Shown piece by piece: positions 26,351 through 34,074 of a stretch of 64,000 nt of DNA (position 1 is its first letter; each line of letters begins with the position of its first letter). The stretch comes from Azoarcus sp. KH32C (GTDB taxonomy: Bacteria; Pseudomonadota; Gammaproteobacteria; Burkholderiales; Rhodocyclaceae), in assembly GCF_000349945.1 (NCBI RefSeq), contig NC_020516.1, positions 4,898,001-4,962,000 on the forward strand. The letters run 5' to 3'. A model generated the notes under the pieces. The model ran no database searches. It was not told where the DNA came from and was given only the letters and a program-made list of their open reading frames with translations. The translations under genes and the position numbers were made by a program.

Positions 26351-27555
26351 GGCAACAATCCTTGCGCTTGATTCAGGCGGGCCACCGCGAGCGCGACGGC
26401 CGTCTTCTGCAATGTCCGGGCGGCTTCGGCTTCCTGTGCCTGGGCCTGCGCGCGCAGCAACTGCGCGAGCGGCAGCTCGCCGAGGTCGAATCCCTTGCGC
26501 GTCAGCCGCAGGTTCTCGGCGGCGGCGGCGCGGCGCTGGTCGGCGAGCGCCGCCGCGCGTTCCGCGTTCGCGAGCCCCGTCCTCGCGTCGCGCAATTCGG
26601 CCGCGACGGCCGCCTCGGCGGCGCTCAGCTCGGCGTGAGCCTTGACGATCTCGGTGTTCGCCGCGGCGACGAGCGGCCGGTTGCGCGCCTCGGTGCCGAA
26701 GGGAATGCGGATGCCGACACGCACGTTGTCCCGCGTCGGCGAATCGAAGTCGTCACGTCCGCGCTGGTATTGCACGGTCAGCTCCGGCGCGTCGCGCGAG
26801 GCGCCCTGCACCGCCTGCAGGTTCGACTGCGCGCGGGCGAGCGCGCGCCGTCCCGCTTCGATGCGCGGATGATCCGGCGCCGCGGCCTCCGTCGGCGCGG
26901 CATCGCGGCGCGGCTCCTCGGCATCGGCGGGCAAGGTCGCGAAGCCGGTCAGCAGCGAATAGCGCTGCATCGCCTGCGCGACCCGGTTCCCGGCCTCCAG
27001 TTCCGCCGCCTCGGCGGCGAGCCGCTCGCCCTGCGCGAGCAGCAGGTCGCTGCGCGCGAGGTCGCCGGCCGACACCCGGCGCGCGACTTCCTGCTCGAGC
27101 TGCCTCGCACTGTCGCTTCGGCCGAACGCGAGCTCGCGCTCGGCGTCGGCGGCCCGCAGCGCCCAGATTGCATCGCGCAGTTCGCCTGCGACCTGCAGGC
27201 GCAGCGCGACGACTTCGAGCTCGTTTTCCGCCGCCTCGGCAGCGACCAGCTCCTGTTGTGCCCCGCGCTGACCCGGCAGCCATAGCGGAGCGGCGACTTC
27301 GACCTCGAATTCGCGCTTCCCGGCGTTGGCGAGTGGTCGGTCGGTGCGCTGGCCCAGCGACAGCGCCGGCGGGCCGGCGAGCCACGCATCGGCCTGCACG
27401 CGCCGGGCGCGCACTTCGTCGCCCCTCGCCTCGGCCGCGAGCAGCTGCGGATTTCGCGCATACGCGGCGGCGGCCGCATCCCGCAGCGTTTGCGCGCTGC
27501 CGGCCACGGGAAAGGCCAGCGACGCGATCAGCAACGCCTTGTCGAACATCGCCAT
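26347..27555 (-). CDS. TolC-family outer-membrane efflux channel (CusC/CzcC type)
   Basis: A 402-residue outer-membrane factor with a Sec signal (cleavage near SAQ, residue 20) and two repeats of the OEP domain rich in long amphipathic helices (AAEAAENELEVVALRLQVAGELRDAI; AELSAAEAAVAAELRDARTG). It forms the exit duct of the efflux complex. The start is MAMFDKALL, with MFDKALL two codons on as an alternative; the upstream extension contains the promoter region. It is the first gene of the operon and overlaps the next by ATGA. The palindrome at 27633-27652 lies about 80 bases upstream. Confidence 0.88.
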   Translation of the reverse strand: MAMFDKALLIASLAFPVAGSAQTLRDAAAAAYARNPQLLAAEARGDEVRARRVQADAWLAGPPALSLGQRTDRPLANAGKREFEVEVAAPLWLPGQRGAQQELVAAEAAENELEVVALRLQVAGELRDAIWALRAADAERELAFGRSDSARQLEQEVARRVSAGDLARSDLLLAQGERLAAEAAELEAGNRVAQAMQRYSLLTGFATLPADAEEPRRDAAPTEAAAPDHPRIEAGRRALARAQSNLQAVQGASRDAPELTVQYQRGRDDFDSPTRDNVRVGIRIPFGTEARNRPLVAAANTEIVKAHAELSAAEAAVAAELRDARTGLANAERAAALADQRRAAAAENLRLTRKGFDLGELPLAQLLRAQAQAQEAEAARTLQKTAVALAVARLNQAQGLLP

Positions 27556-27632
27556 GAGAATCGGGATTGCCTGTGAATAAGGAGGATGGTCCGGCAGCAT
27601 GACCGGTCGCAGCCGACATCCGGCTGACAGTC

Positions 27633-27652
27633 GGATTACATTCCTGTAATCC
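27633..27652. promoter_or_regulatory. palindromic operator resembling a metal response-regulator box
   Basis: GGATTACA (27633-27640) and TGTAATCC (27645-27652) form a perfect 8-base inverted repeat with a TTCC spacer, about 78 bases before the efflux operon start. The core TTACA-N4-TGTAA is close to the copper-box type sites bound by CusR/CopR/PcoR-family regulators. An orphan OmpR-family regulator is encoded 0.7 kb away. The link between them is inferred. Confidence 0.55.
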
Positions 27653-27790
27653 GTCCCTCGCGAACGCCTATGCAAAACATGGCAAACTGATGCGGCCGGC
27701 AGTTCCGGCAAGATGGCGCGCGGCCAGTCGTCCCGCCCGATGCGGCTGTCCGGGCACGAACCAACCAAAAAGAATCAGGAGGTTCCGGAA

Positions 27791-28225
27791 ATGAGCTTCT
27801 TACGCGAATTCAGAGAGTTCGCCATGCGCGGCAACGTCGTCGATCTCGCGGTCGGCGTGATCATCGGCGGAGCCTTCGGCAAGATCGTCGAATCCTTCGT
27901 CAAGGACGTCGTGATGCCGCTGCTGGGCCGCCTGATCGGCCAGGTCGATTTCAAACACCTCTACATCAATCTCGGCAGCCAGAGTTACGACTCGCTCGAC
28001 GCCGCGGAGAAGGCCGGCGCCCCGTTGGTGAAGTACGGGGCCTTCATCAATACGACGATCGATTTCATCATCATCGCCTTCGCGATCTTCGTCGCGATCA
28101 AGGCGATAAACCGGCTCAAGCGCAGCGAGCCGCCGGCGGCGGAGCCGGAACCCGCGCCGCCGGTGGAAAGCGAGGAAGTGAAGCTGCTGCGCGAGATCCG
28201 CGACACGCTGCGCGAGCGCACCTAA
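27791..28225 (+). CDS. mscL: large-conductance mechanosensitive channel
   Basis: A 144-residue inner-membrane channel that opens under membrane tension to release osmolytes during hypo-osmotic shock. The N-terminal helix FLREFREFAMRGNVVDLAVG, the gate region VIIGGAFGKIVESFVKDVVMP and TM2 (TIDFIIIAFAIFVAIKAINRL) are all conserved. The C-terminal bundle EVKLLREIRDTLRE is preceded by a Pro/Glu-rich linker. An AGGAGG ribosome site lies about 7 bases before the ATG. It stands between the divergent efflux operon and the convergent response regulator. Confidence 0.97.
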   Translation: MSFLREFREFAMRGNVVDLAVGVIIGGAFGKIVESFVKDVVMPLLGRLIGQVDFKHLYINLGSQSYDSLDAAEKAGAPLVKYGAFINTTIDFIIIAFAIFVAIKAINRLKRSEPPAAEPEPAPPVESEEVKLLREIRDTLRERT

Positions 28226-28243
28226 AACGCAAGCCGGCAGCGA

Positions 28244-28948
28244 TCAGGCCGCTTCGCCCGCCTCGGCGCCGACGCGCTCGAGGCGGTAGCCGAAGTTGTA
28301 GGCCGGCACGAGGCGGTATCCGCGCTCGGGGCGCAGTTCCAGCTTCATGCGCACGCGGCTGATGTGCGTGTCGACGGTACGCGTCGCCACCGTCGGACTG
28401 CGGCCCCACACGGCCTCGAGCATGTGGCCGCGCGACACCAAGCGCCCGAGGTTGCGGAAGAGGAAGACCGCGAGGTCGAATTCCTTGTCGGTCAGCTCGA
28501 GCCCGGCTCCGTCGAGTTGGGCCTCCTTGTGCGTGACGTCGAAACGGTAGGGGCCCACCACCACGACCTGCTCGTTGGCCTGCGAGCGGCCGCGCCGCAA
28601 CACGGCATCGACGCGGGCGAGCAGTTCCCAGCGGCGTACGGGCTTGACGATGTAGTCGTCGGCCCCGCCGGTGAGCGCCGCAACCACATCCTCCTCGGCG
28701 TCGCGCGCCGTCACGAACACCACCGGCGTGTCGTTGTTGCGCTCCTTGCGCAACCACTCCAGCACCTCCTGGCCGCTGAGCTGCGGCAGGATGCTGTCGA
28801 GCAGGAAGAAATCGAAACTCTCGCGCGCCGCTATGCGCATGAAGTCGCGCGCGTCGGCAAAGCAATACAAATCGTGGCCGGACTCGCGCAGCCACAGTGC
28901 AAGCATCTCGCTTTGCAGCGGGTCGTCCTCGAGGATCGCAATTCTCAC
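28244..28948 (-). CDS. OmpR-family response regulator, no kinase adjacent
   Basis: A 234-residue two-domain regulator. The receiver domain has acidic pocket EDD near residues 7-9, phospho-acceptor D51 in FFLLDSILP, and K102-type lysine in DDYIVKPVRR. The C-terminal winged helix (VSRGHMLEAVWGRSPTVATRTVDTHISRVRMKLE) binds DNA. No histidine kinase gene adjoins, so its signal is unknown. Candidate targets are the nearby metal-efflux operon with its palindromic site, or mscL; neither link is shown by sequence alone. Confidence 0.92.
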   Translation of the reverse strand: MRIAILEDDPLQSEMLALWLRESGHDLYCFADARDFMRIAARESFDFFLLDSILPQLSGQEVLEWLRKERNNDTPVVFVTARDAEEDVVAALTGGADDYIVKPVRRWELLARVDAVLRRGRSQANEQVVVVGPYRFDVTHKEAQLDGAGLELTDKEFDLAVFLFRNLGRLVSRGHMLEAVWGRSPTVATRTVDTHISRVRMKLELRPERGYRLVPAYNFGYRLERVGAEAGEAA

Positions 28949-29016
28949 GTTTGCCTCCCGTGCGTGGCTAGGGCGCGCCCTCCCGGCACGCCGGATTTCG
29001 ACGGCGCGGGATCAAC

Positions 29017-29658
29017 TCAGGCGTAATCGCCGACATAGGGGTTGGATTCGCGCTCGTCGCCGAAGGTCGACATCGGACCGTGTCCGGGGACGAAGTTCAC
29101 ATCGTCGCCGAGCGGGAAAAGCTTCTCGCGGATCGAACGGATCAGGCCCGCGTGGTCGCCGCGCGGGAAATCGGTGCGACCGATCGAGCCCGCAAAGAGC
29201 ACGTCGCCGACCAGCGCGAGGCGCGCCTCCGGATGGAAGAACACAACGTGGCCGGGGGTGTGGCCGGGCGCGTGGATCACCCGCAGCGTCTCCTCGCCGA
29301 CGGTCACGGTGTCGCCCTCGCGCAGCCAGCGGTCGGGCTCGAAGGACTCGACGTCGGGGAAGCCGAACATCTTGCTCTGCTGCGGCATGCCCGCGATCCA
29401 GAAACGGTCTTCCTCCTGCGGGCCTTCGATCGGCACCTTCAGCTCCCGCGCGAGCTTGGCCGCCCCGCCCGCATGGTCGATGTGGCCATGCGTGATCAGG
29501 ATCTTCTCAACCGTCACGCCGAGTTCGGCGACGGCGGAATAGATGCGTCCGAGATCGCCGCCAGGGTCGACGACGGCGGCCTTGCGGCTGCGGTCGCACC
29601 ACAGGATCGTGCAATTCTGCTCGAACGGGGTTACCGGAACGATACGCAACTGGATCAT
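29017..29658 (-). CDS. MBL-fold metallo-hydrolase (glyoxalase II-like)
   Basis: A 213-residue cytoplasmic zinc hydrolase. THGHIDHAGG near residues 55-64 is the metal motif HxHxDH. HAPGHTPGHVVF, GDVLFAGSIGRTDFP and VPGHGPMSTFGDE supply the remaining ligands. The small size and lack of the glutathione-binding C-terminal domain make it a YcbL/GloB2-type protein, not a classical GloB. Substrate is unknown; related proteins hydrolyse acylglutathione or similar thioesters. Start at MIQLRIVPV, the usual start of this subfamily. No strong ribosome site seen. Confidence 0.88.
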   Translation of the reverse strand: MIQLRIVPVTPFEQNCTILWCDRSRKAAVVDPGGDLGRIYSAVAELGVTVEKILITHGHIDHAGGAAKLARELKVPIEGPQEEDRFWIAGMPQQSKMFGFPDVESFEPDRWLREGDTVTVGEETLRVIHAPGHTPGHVVFFHPEARLALVGDVLFAGSIGRTDFPRGDHAGLIRSIREKLFPLGDDVNFVPGHGPMSTFGDERESNPYVGDYA

Positions 29659-29784
29659 GACGAAAGGAACTGCATCTGATGCGGACAGGGGCACAGTGTA
29701 GCGCGGCTCGCCGCGCTGCGCAGATTCGCGTAAATCCCTAGGCGAGTCCGCAAGAGCACTAGCAGGCGACATTTCCCGCCTGTC

Positions 29785-30882
29785 TCAGCGCAACAGCGCG
29801 ACGCCCTTCACCTGCGCGAAGAGTTCCATCCCCGGCGCGATCGCGAGCTCTACGGCGGAACGTTTGGTGATGCGAGCGAGCAGCGGCGCGCCGCGCACGT
29901 CGAGCCGCACCAGCACGCGGCCCGGCGCGTCGTCGTCGAGCGTGACGACGCGCGCCGGCAGCACGTTGAGGATGCTGGAGTCGTGGCGTTCGGCGAGCGC
30001 GAGGCTCACGTCGCGCGCCAGGACCCGGGCGCGCACGGGAGCACCGAGGCGCGTGTCGAGGCCTGCGAGCCACAAGGGCAGGCCGGCGAATTCGAGGCGG
30101 CTCAGTGCATAGGCCTCGTCGTGCCCGGCGACCATCGCGTCGATCACGACGAAGGCGTCCTCGTCGCGCGCGAGCGGCAGGTCGAGGCGCGCCATCACCT
30201 CGCCGATCGGCCCCGCGGCGAGCACCCGGCCGCCGTCGAGCAGCACGACGTGATCGGCGAGCCTGGCGACTTCCTCGGGCGCGTGGCTGACGTACACGAC
30301 GGGAATGTCGAGCGTGTCGTGCAGGCGTTCGAGGTAGGGCAGAATCTCGGCCTTGCGCCGCAGGTCGAGCGCCGCGAGCGGCTCGTCCATCAGCAGCAGC
30401 CGGGGGCTCGTCGCGAGCGCACGGGCGATCGCGACGCGCTGGCGCTCCCCGCCCGAGAGCCTGTCCGGCAGGCGGTTGAGCAGCGGTTCGATGCCGAGCA
30501 GCGCGATCGCGTGATCGAGCGATACCCGCCGCTCGGCTGCCGCGACGCGCTTCAGGCCGAATTCGAGATTGCGACGCACCGACAGGTGGGGGAAGAGGCT
30601 CGCCTCCTGGAAGACGTAGCCAAGCGGCCGCTTGTGGGTCGGCAGAAAGACGCCGCGCGCGTCGTCCTGCCACACCTCGCCGCGGACCGCGAGATAGCCG
30701 CCCGGGGCGCGTTCGAGCCCCGCGAGGCAGCGCAGCAGTGTCGTCTTGCCCGAGCCGGACGCGCCGAAGAGCGCGCTGACGCCGCGCCCGGGCAAAGCGA
30801 GCTCGGCCTGCAACGAGAAACCGGGCCACGCGACGCGGAAGCGCGCGTCGATCGCGGCGGGCGACACGTCCGCCGCATTCAT
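29785..30882 (-). CDS. modC: molybdate ABC transporter ATPase
   Basis: A 365-residue ATPase energising molybdate (and possibly tungstate) uptake. Walker A GASGSGKTTLL lies near residue 40, the signature is LSGGERQRVAIARAL and Walker B is LLLMDEPLAALD. The extra C-terminal MOP/TOBE domain (SILNVLPARVVTL...VELAIAPGMELFAQVKGV) binds molybdate and identifies ModC. The ATG overlaps the modB stop. It is the last gene of modA - binding protein - modB - modC. Molybdenum would serve the FdsA formate dehydrogenase encoded 16 kb away, among others. Confidence 0.95.
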   Translation of the reverse strand: MNAADVSPAAIDARFRVAWPGFSLQAELALPGRGVSALFGASGSGKTTLLRCLAGLERAPGGYLAVRGEVWQDDARGVFLPTHKRPLGYVFQEASLFPHLSVRRNLEFGLKRVAAAERRVSLDHAIALLGIEPLLNRLPDRLSGGERQRVAIARALATSPRLLLMDEPLAALDLRRKAEILPYLERLHDTLDIPVVYVSHAPEEVARLADHVVLLDGGRVLAAGPIGEVMARLDLPLARDEDAFVVIDAMVAGHDEAYALSRLEFAGLPLWLAGLDTRLGAPVRARVLARDVSLALAERHDSSILNVLPARVVTLDDDAPGRVLVRLDVRGAPLLARITKRSAVELAIAPGMELFAQVKGVALLR

Positions 30883-31547
30883 CGCGCCACCCCACGTTTG
30901 CGGCTGTACAAGACCCACAACACGGCGAAGCTGAAGAGCAGCATCCCGGCCGACAGCCAGTGCGCCTCGGCGTATTCGAGCGCCTCGACGTGGTCGTAGA
31001 TCTGCACCGAAACGACGCGCGTATGCTCCGGAATATTGCCCCCGATCATCAGCACGACGCCGAATTCGCCGACGGTGTGCGCAAAGCCGAGCACTGCCGC
31101 GGTCAGGAAACCGGGGCGCGCAAGCGGCAGGACGACGCTGACGAAGGTGTCGAAGGCACCGGCGCGCAGCGTCGCCGCGACTTCCAGCGGCCGCTCGCCG
31201 ATCGCCTCGAAAGCCTGCTGCAGCGGTTGCACGACGAAGGGCATCGAGTAGAACACGGAGCCGACGACGAGGCCCGCGAAGCTGAATGGCAGCAGGCCGA
31301 GCCCGAGCGCCTGCGTGAGCTGTCCGACCGGGCCGTGCGGCCCGAGCAGCAGGAGCAGGTAGAAGCCGATCACGGTCGGCGGCAGCACCAGCGGCAGCGC
31401 GACGACCGCGCCGACGACCGCCTTGAGGCGCGAACGCGTGCGCGCAAGCCACCACGCGATGGGCGTGCCGACGACGAGCAGGATCGCCGTCGTCATCGTC
31501 GCAAGCTCCAGCGTCAGCCGGATCGCGGCGAGGTCGGCCGGCTTCAC
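30879..31547 (-). CDS. modB: molybdate ABC transporter permease
   Basis: A 222-residue inner-membrane permease with five to six hydrophobic segments. ALPLVLPPTVIGFYLLLLLG is the typical ModB motif. RAGAFDTFVSVVLPLARPGFLTAAVLGFAHTVGEFG is the cytoplasmic loop contacting ModC. The GTG start has GAGGAGG upstream. The coding region overlaps modC (ATGA). An unrelated solute-binding gene separates it from modA. Confidence 0.95.
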   Translation of the reverse strand: MKPADLAAIRLTLELATMTTAILLVVGTPIAWWLARTRSRLKAVVGAVVALPLVLPPTVIGFYLLLLLGPHGPVGQLTQALGLGLLPFSFAGLVVGSVFYSMPFVVQPLQQAFEAIGERPLEVAATLRAGAFDTFVSVVLPLARPGFLTAAVLGFAHTVGEFGVVLMIGGNIPEHTRVVSVQIYDHVEALEYAEAHWLSAGMLLFSFAVLWVLYSRKRGVAR

Positions 31548-31692
31548 CGCGCCCTCCTCACGGAAAGGGGCACGGCTTCAGACAGCGAAGAAAGGGCATG
31601 GATGGCGGACAGAGGCTGTGCTCCTGGCATCGGCAAAGGATGACATTGCCGAAGCGAATAGCATGCCACGACTTCCCCTGCCGTCGCGATCC

Positions 31693-32448
31693 TCAGTTCG
31701 CCTTGACGTGGTACTTCTTCAACACTTCCTGCCAATCCGGATCGGACTTCATCTCCGCGATCACGGCATTGACCTGCTTGGCCAGTTTCGGATTCCGCTT
31801 CGCGACCAGCAGATGACGCGTGTAGGAACCCTGCGGCGTAGCCGAGGCGTGGAAGCGGCCTTCGATGCCGAGCTGTGGGGCAAGGAAACGCACCACGGAG
31901 CCCGGCAGCAGCGTCGCGTCGATGCGCCCGGCAGCGATCTTCTTCAGATTGACCTCTTCGCTCTGCGAATCCTGGCGGTCGATCTGGCCCGCCTTCACGA
32001 GCTCGTCGATGCCGGCGTAGTTGCGCTCGAGCACCCCGCCGAAGGTCATTCCCTTGAGGGATTCCGGTCCCGTATACTCGACCTTCCTGGCAAGCGTCGA
32101 AATGACGAGGTTCTCGTCGGGGAAGATCGCGTCCGATACGGAATAGGTCGTCTTGTCCTTGTCCCTGAAGCGGGTCGGCCCCACCCAGGGCACGGCGTCC
32201 CTGAAATCCGCAGACGCGACCGCCTCGTCGACTTGCGCGCGCGACATCACCGACACCTTCACGCTCAGCGCCCCGTTAGACTTCTTCGTCAGATAGTCCG
32301 CGAGCTCATAGGTCAGCCCCCTGCCATCGCCCGTGACGAAGGGCGGCTCGGAGTGGTAGGTGTAGAGCGTCAGGTCCGCAGCGAAGGCCGAGGCCATCGA
32401 CAAAACAAACGCGCCCGCCAAGGCGGCGAACGTCTTGAAACCGGTCAT
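31693..32448 (-). CDS. family-3 type periplasmic solute-binding protein
   Basis: A 251-residue exported protein (signal MTGFKTFAALAGAFVLSMASAFA). The body fits the type-II binding-protein fold of amino-acid-type family 3 (LTLYTYHSEPPFVTGDGRGLTYELADYLTK near residue 25; LKGMTFGGVLERNYAGIDELV near 128). It has no matching permease. It sits between modA and modB, an odd place that splits the normal modABC order by 1.1 kb. It could be a second binding component, a sensor, or an insertion. The ligand is not predictable; small organic acids or amino acids are typical. Confidence 0.8.
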   Translation of the reverse strand: MTGFKTFAALAGAFVLSMASAFAADLTLYTYHSEPPFVTGDGRGLTYELADYLTKKSNGALSVKVSVMSRAQVDEAVASADFRDAVPWVGPTRFRDKDKTTYSVSDAIFPDENLVISTLARKVEYTGPESLKGMTFGGVLERNYAGIDELVKAGQIDRQDSQSEEVNLKKIAAGRIDATLLPGSVVRFLAPQLGIEGRFHASATPQGSYTRHLLVAKRNPKLAKQVNAVIAEMKSDPDWQEVLKKYHVKAN

Positions 32449-32526
32449 GCGACTCCTCGTGACGAAATGGACTTGCTCGCCCGGACCCGCCGTGGGCGAA
32501 AACCGCGCCGAGGAACCCGATCTTGG

Positions 32527-32555
32527 ATCCTCCGGCGGAACATCCGCCGGAGGAT
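32527..32555. repeat. perfect 13-bp inverted repeat between modA and the binding-protein gene
   Basis: ATCCTCCGGCGGA (32527-32539) and TCCGCCGGAGGAT (32543-32555) pair perfectly around a 3-base ACA loop. An AT-rich patch to its right contains TATAAT on the minus strand (within 32565-32575), so the hairpin may lie in the 5' untranslated region of the family-3 binding-protein mRNA. No T-run follows on either strand, which argues against a simple terminator. It could be an attenuating or stabilising hairpin between the modA and downstream messages. Confidence 0.6.
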
Positions 32556-32644
32556 TTGTAAGATTATATTATTGCTTTGGTAGTAGCGACATCGCGGAAT
32601 CTACTGACGACCGAGCGAGCGCGGCCGAGCTTTCTCGATCCCGC

Positions 32645-33403
32645 CTACAAGCCGTAACCATACGACCGGATGATCGCCACCGCCTTCGGCCCCCGCAGGT
32701 AGTCCGCCAGCGCCCGCGCGGCCGGCTTGTCGCGTCCGGCGGCGAGGATTATCGCATCCTGGCGCAGCGGCGCATGCAAATCGGCCGGCACCTGCCATAT
32801 CGACCCGCTCGTCAGCCGGCCATCGGCCCATACCTGCGACAGCGCGACGAAGCCCAGTTCAGCGTTGCCGCTGGCGACGAACTGATGGGCCTGGGCGATG
32901 TTCTCGCCGGTCACGAGCTTCGCCGCGAGTGGGTCGGCAAGCCCGAGCTTGCGCAGCACTTCCATCGCGGCGGCGCCATAAGGGGCGGTCTTCGGGTTGG
33001 CGATCGATAGGTGCGCAAAGGTGCCGCGCCTGAGCACCTCGCCCTTGTCGTCGACGACGCCGACCTGGGCCGACCACAGCACGAGCCGGCCGATCGCGTA
33101 GGTAAAACGGGAACCGGCGACCGCGGCGCCCTCCTCCTCCAGTTTCGCAGGCGTCGTCTCGTCGGCCGCCAGCAGGAGCTCGAAGGGCGCGCCATTTCTG
33201 ATCTGCGCGTAGAACTTGCCGGTCGCGCCGAAGGCGAGCTGCGCCTTGTGGCCGGTGTCGCGCTCGAACTCGGCGGCGATCTTCTGCATCGGCGCGGTGA
33301 AGTTCGCCGCGACGGCGACGCTCACCTGGGCGGCGTGCCCCACGACAGGGCACAGCGACAGCAGCAGGACGATCGCATAGGCGGAACGGAAGCGGCGGGG
33401 CAT
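32645..33403 (-). CDS. modA: molybdate-binding periplasmic protein
   Basis: A 252-residue exported binding protein (signal to about HAA, residue 25) that captures molybdate for ModBC. VSVAVAANFTAPMQKIAAEFERDTGHKAQLAFGATGKFYAQI carries the conserved oxyanion-binding Asn/Ser positions. ENIAQAHQFVASGNAELGFVALSQV near residue 175 is another ModA hallmark. It heads the operon but is separated from modB by the extra binding-protein gene and a hairpin. I found no clear ModE-type operator in the 180 bases upstream. Confidence 0.93.
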   Translation of the reverse strand: MPRRFRSAYAIVLLLSLCPVVGHAAQVSVAVAANFTAPMQKIAAEFERDTGHKAQLAFGATGKFYAQIRNGAPFELLLAADETTPAKLEEEGAAVAGSRFTYAIGRLVLWSAQVGVVDDKGEVLRRGTFAHLSIANPKTAPYGAAAMEVLRKLGLADPLAAKLVTGENIAQAHQFVASGNAELGFVALSQVWADGRLTSGSIWQVPADLHAPLRQDAIILAAGRDKPAARALADYLRGPKAVAIIRSYGYGL

Positions 33404-33583
33404 TGGGTGACTCCTGGCGTAGACGTTTGTCTTGCCTTAGCGACTAGCATGCCATGAGTCGAGACCACGCGCCCCCGGGGCCTTACCGGGAAGAGACGCG
33501 ACAAGGGCGGCACAATTGCCGCATTTCCGACAATCGGGGCGACAAACGCCGCAGTTCGCCGCCCCACGGATATACGCCGTTGC

Positions 33584-33952
33584 TTACTTCTTCGCGATCG
33601 TCGCGTCTTCGATCAGCAGCGGATAGACGTAGCCCGACCCGAAATCGCGATCGAGCTGCACGCGGCCGGTGACGACGACTTCGTCGCCGACCGCGGCGGT
33701 GTCCTTGCTGGTGGCGATCAGGTTGTTGGTGCCCTGCTCGCCCGAGCCGTCGCGGACATGTACGAAGTTGCGGCCCATGATGCCGTTGTTGACCTTCACG
33801 ACCTTGCCCGAGACCTGCACTTGGCTGCCCGACAGCGCGGCCATTTCCTGGTGGACGGCGACGACGGTACGAACGGCGGGGTCGGCAGCCGAGGCCAGGC
33901 CGGCGCCGAGCGCGAGGACGCCGGCGAATATGAGGACGTAAACTTTTTTCAC
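33584..33952 (-). CDS. exported OB-fold protein
   Basis: A 122-residue exported protein: signal peptide VKKVYVLIFAGVLALGAGLASA, then an OB-fold body (SQVQVSGKVVKVNNGIMGRNFVHVRDGSG, DEVVVTGRVQLDRDFG). Such single OB domains (BOF/YgiW-like or tRNA-anticodon-type) are found in periplasmic proteins of several bacteria, often next to haem or copper proteins; their ligand is generally unknown. The GTG start has AGGAG eight bases upstream. It appears to be a single gene, on the same strand as modA. Confidence 0.7.
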   Translation of the reverse strand: MKKVYVLIFAGVLALGAGLASAADPAVRTVVAVHQEMAALSGSQVQVSGKVVKVNNGIMGRNFVHVRDGSGEQGTNNLIATSKDTAAVGDEVVVTGRVQLDRDFGSGYVYPLLIEDATIAKK

Positions 33953-34074
33953 GAACAAACTCCTGCGCTGGGGTCCGCAAGCGGACCTATGAAAAGGGAA
34001 TTCCGGTGGGCGCATTGTACGCCGCACGCACCGGTATGCCGAAGGAATCGCACCGGAAAGGTGCGCAACTCCGA

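Noticed and set aside
29715..29784. Terminator after modC (CAGGCG/CGCCTG repeat)
   Set aside because: A short inverted repeat exists but no T-run follows on the minus strand, so it is not listed.
33404..33583. ModE operator upstream of modA
   Set aside because: I could not find a convincing palindromic TATA-rich ModE-type site in this stretch.
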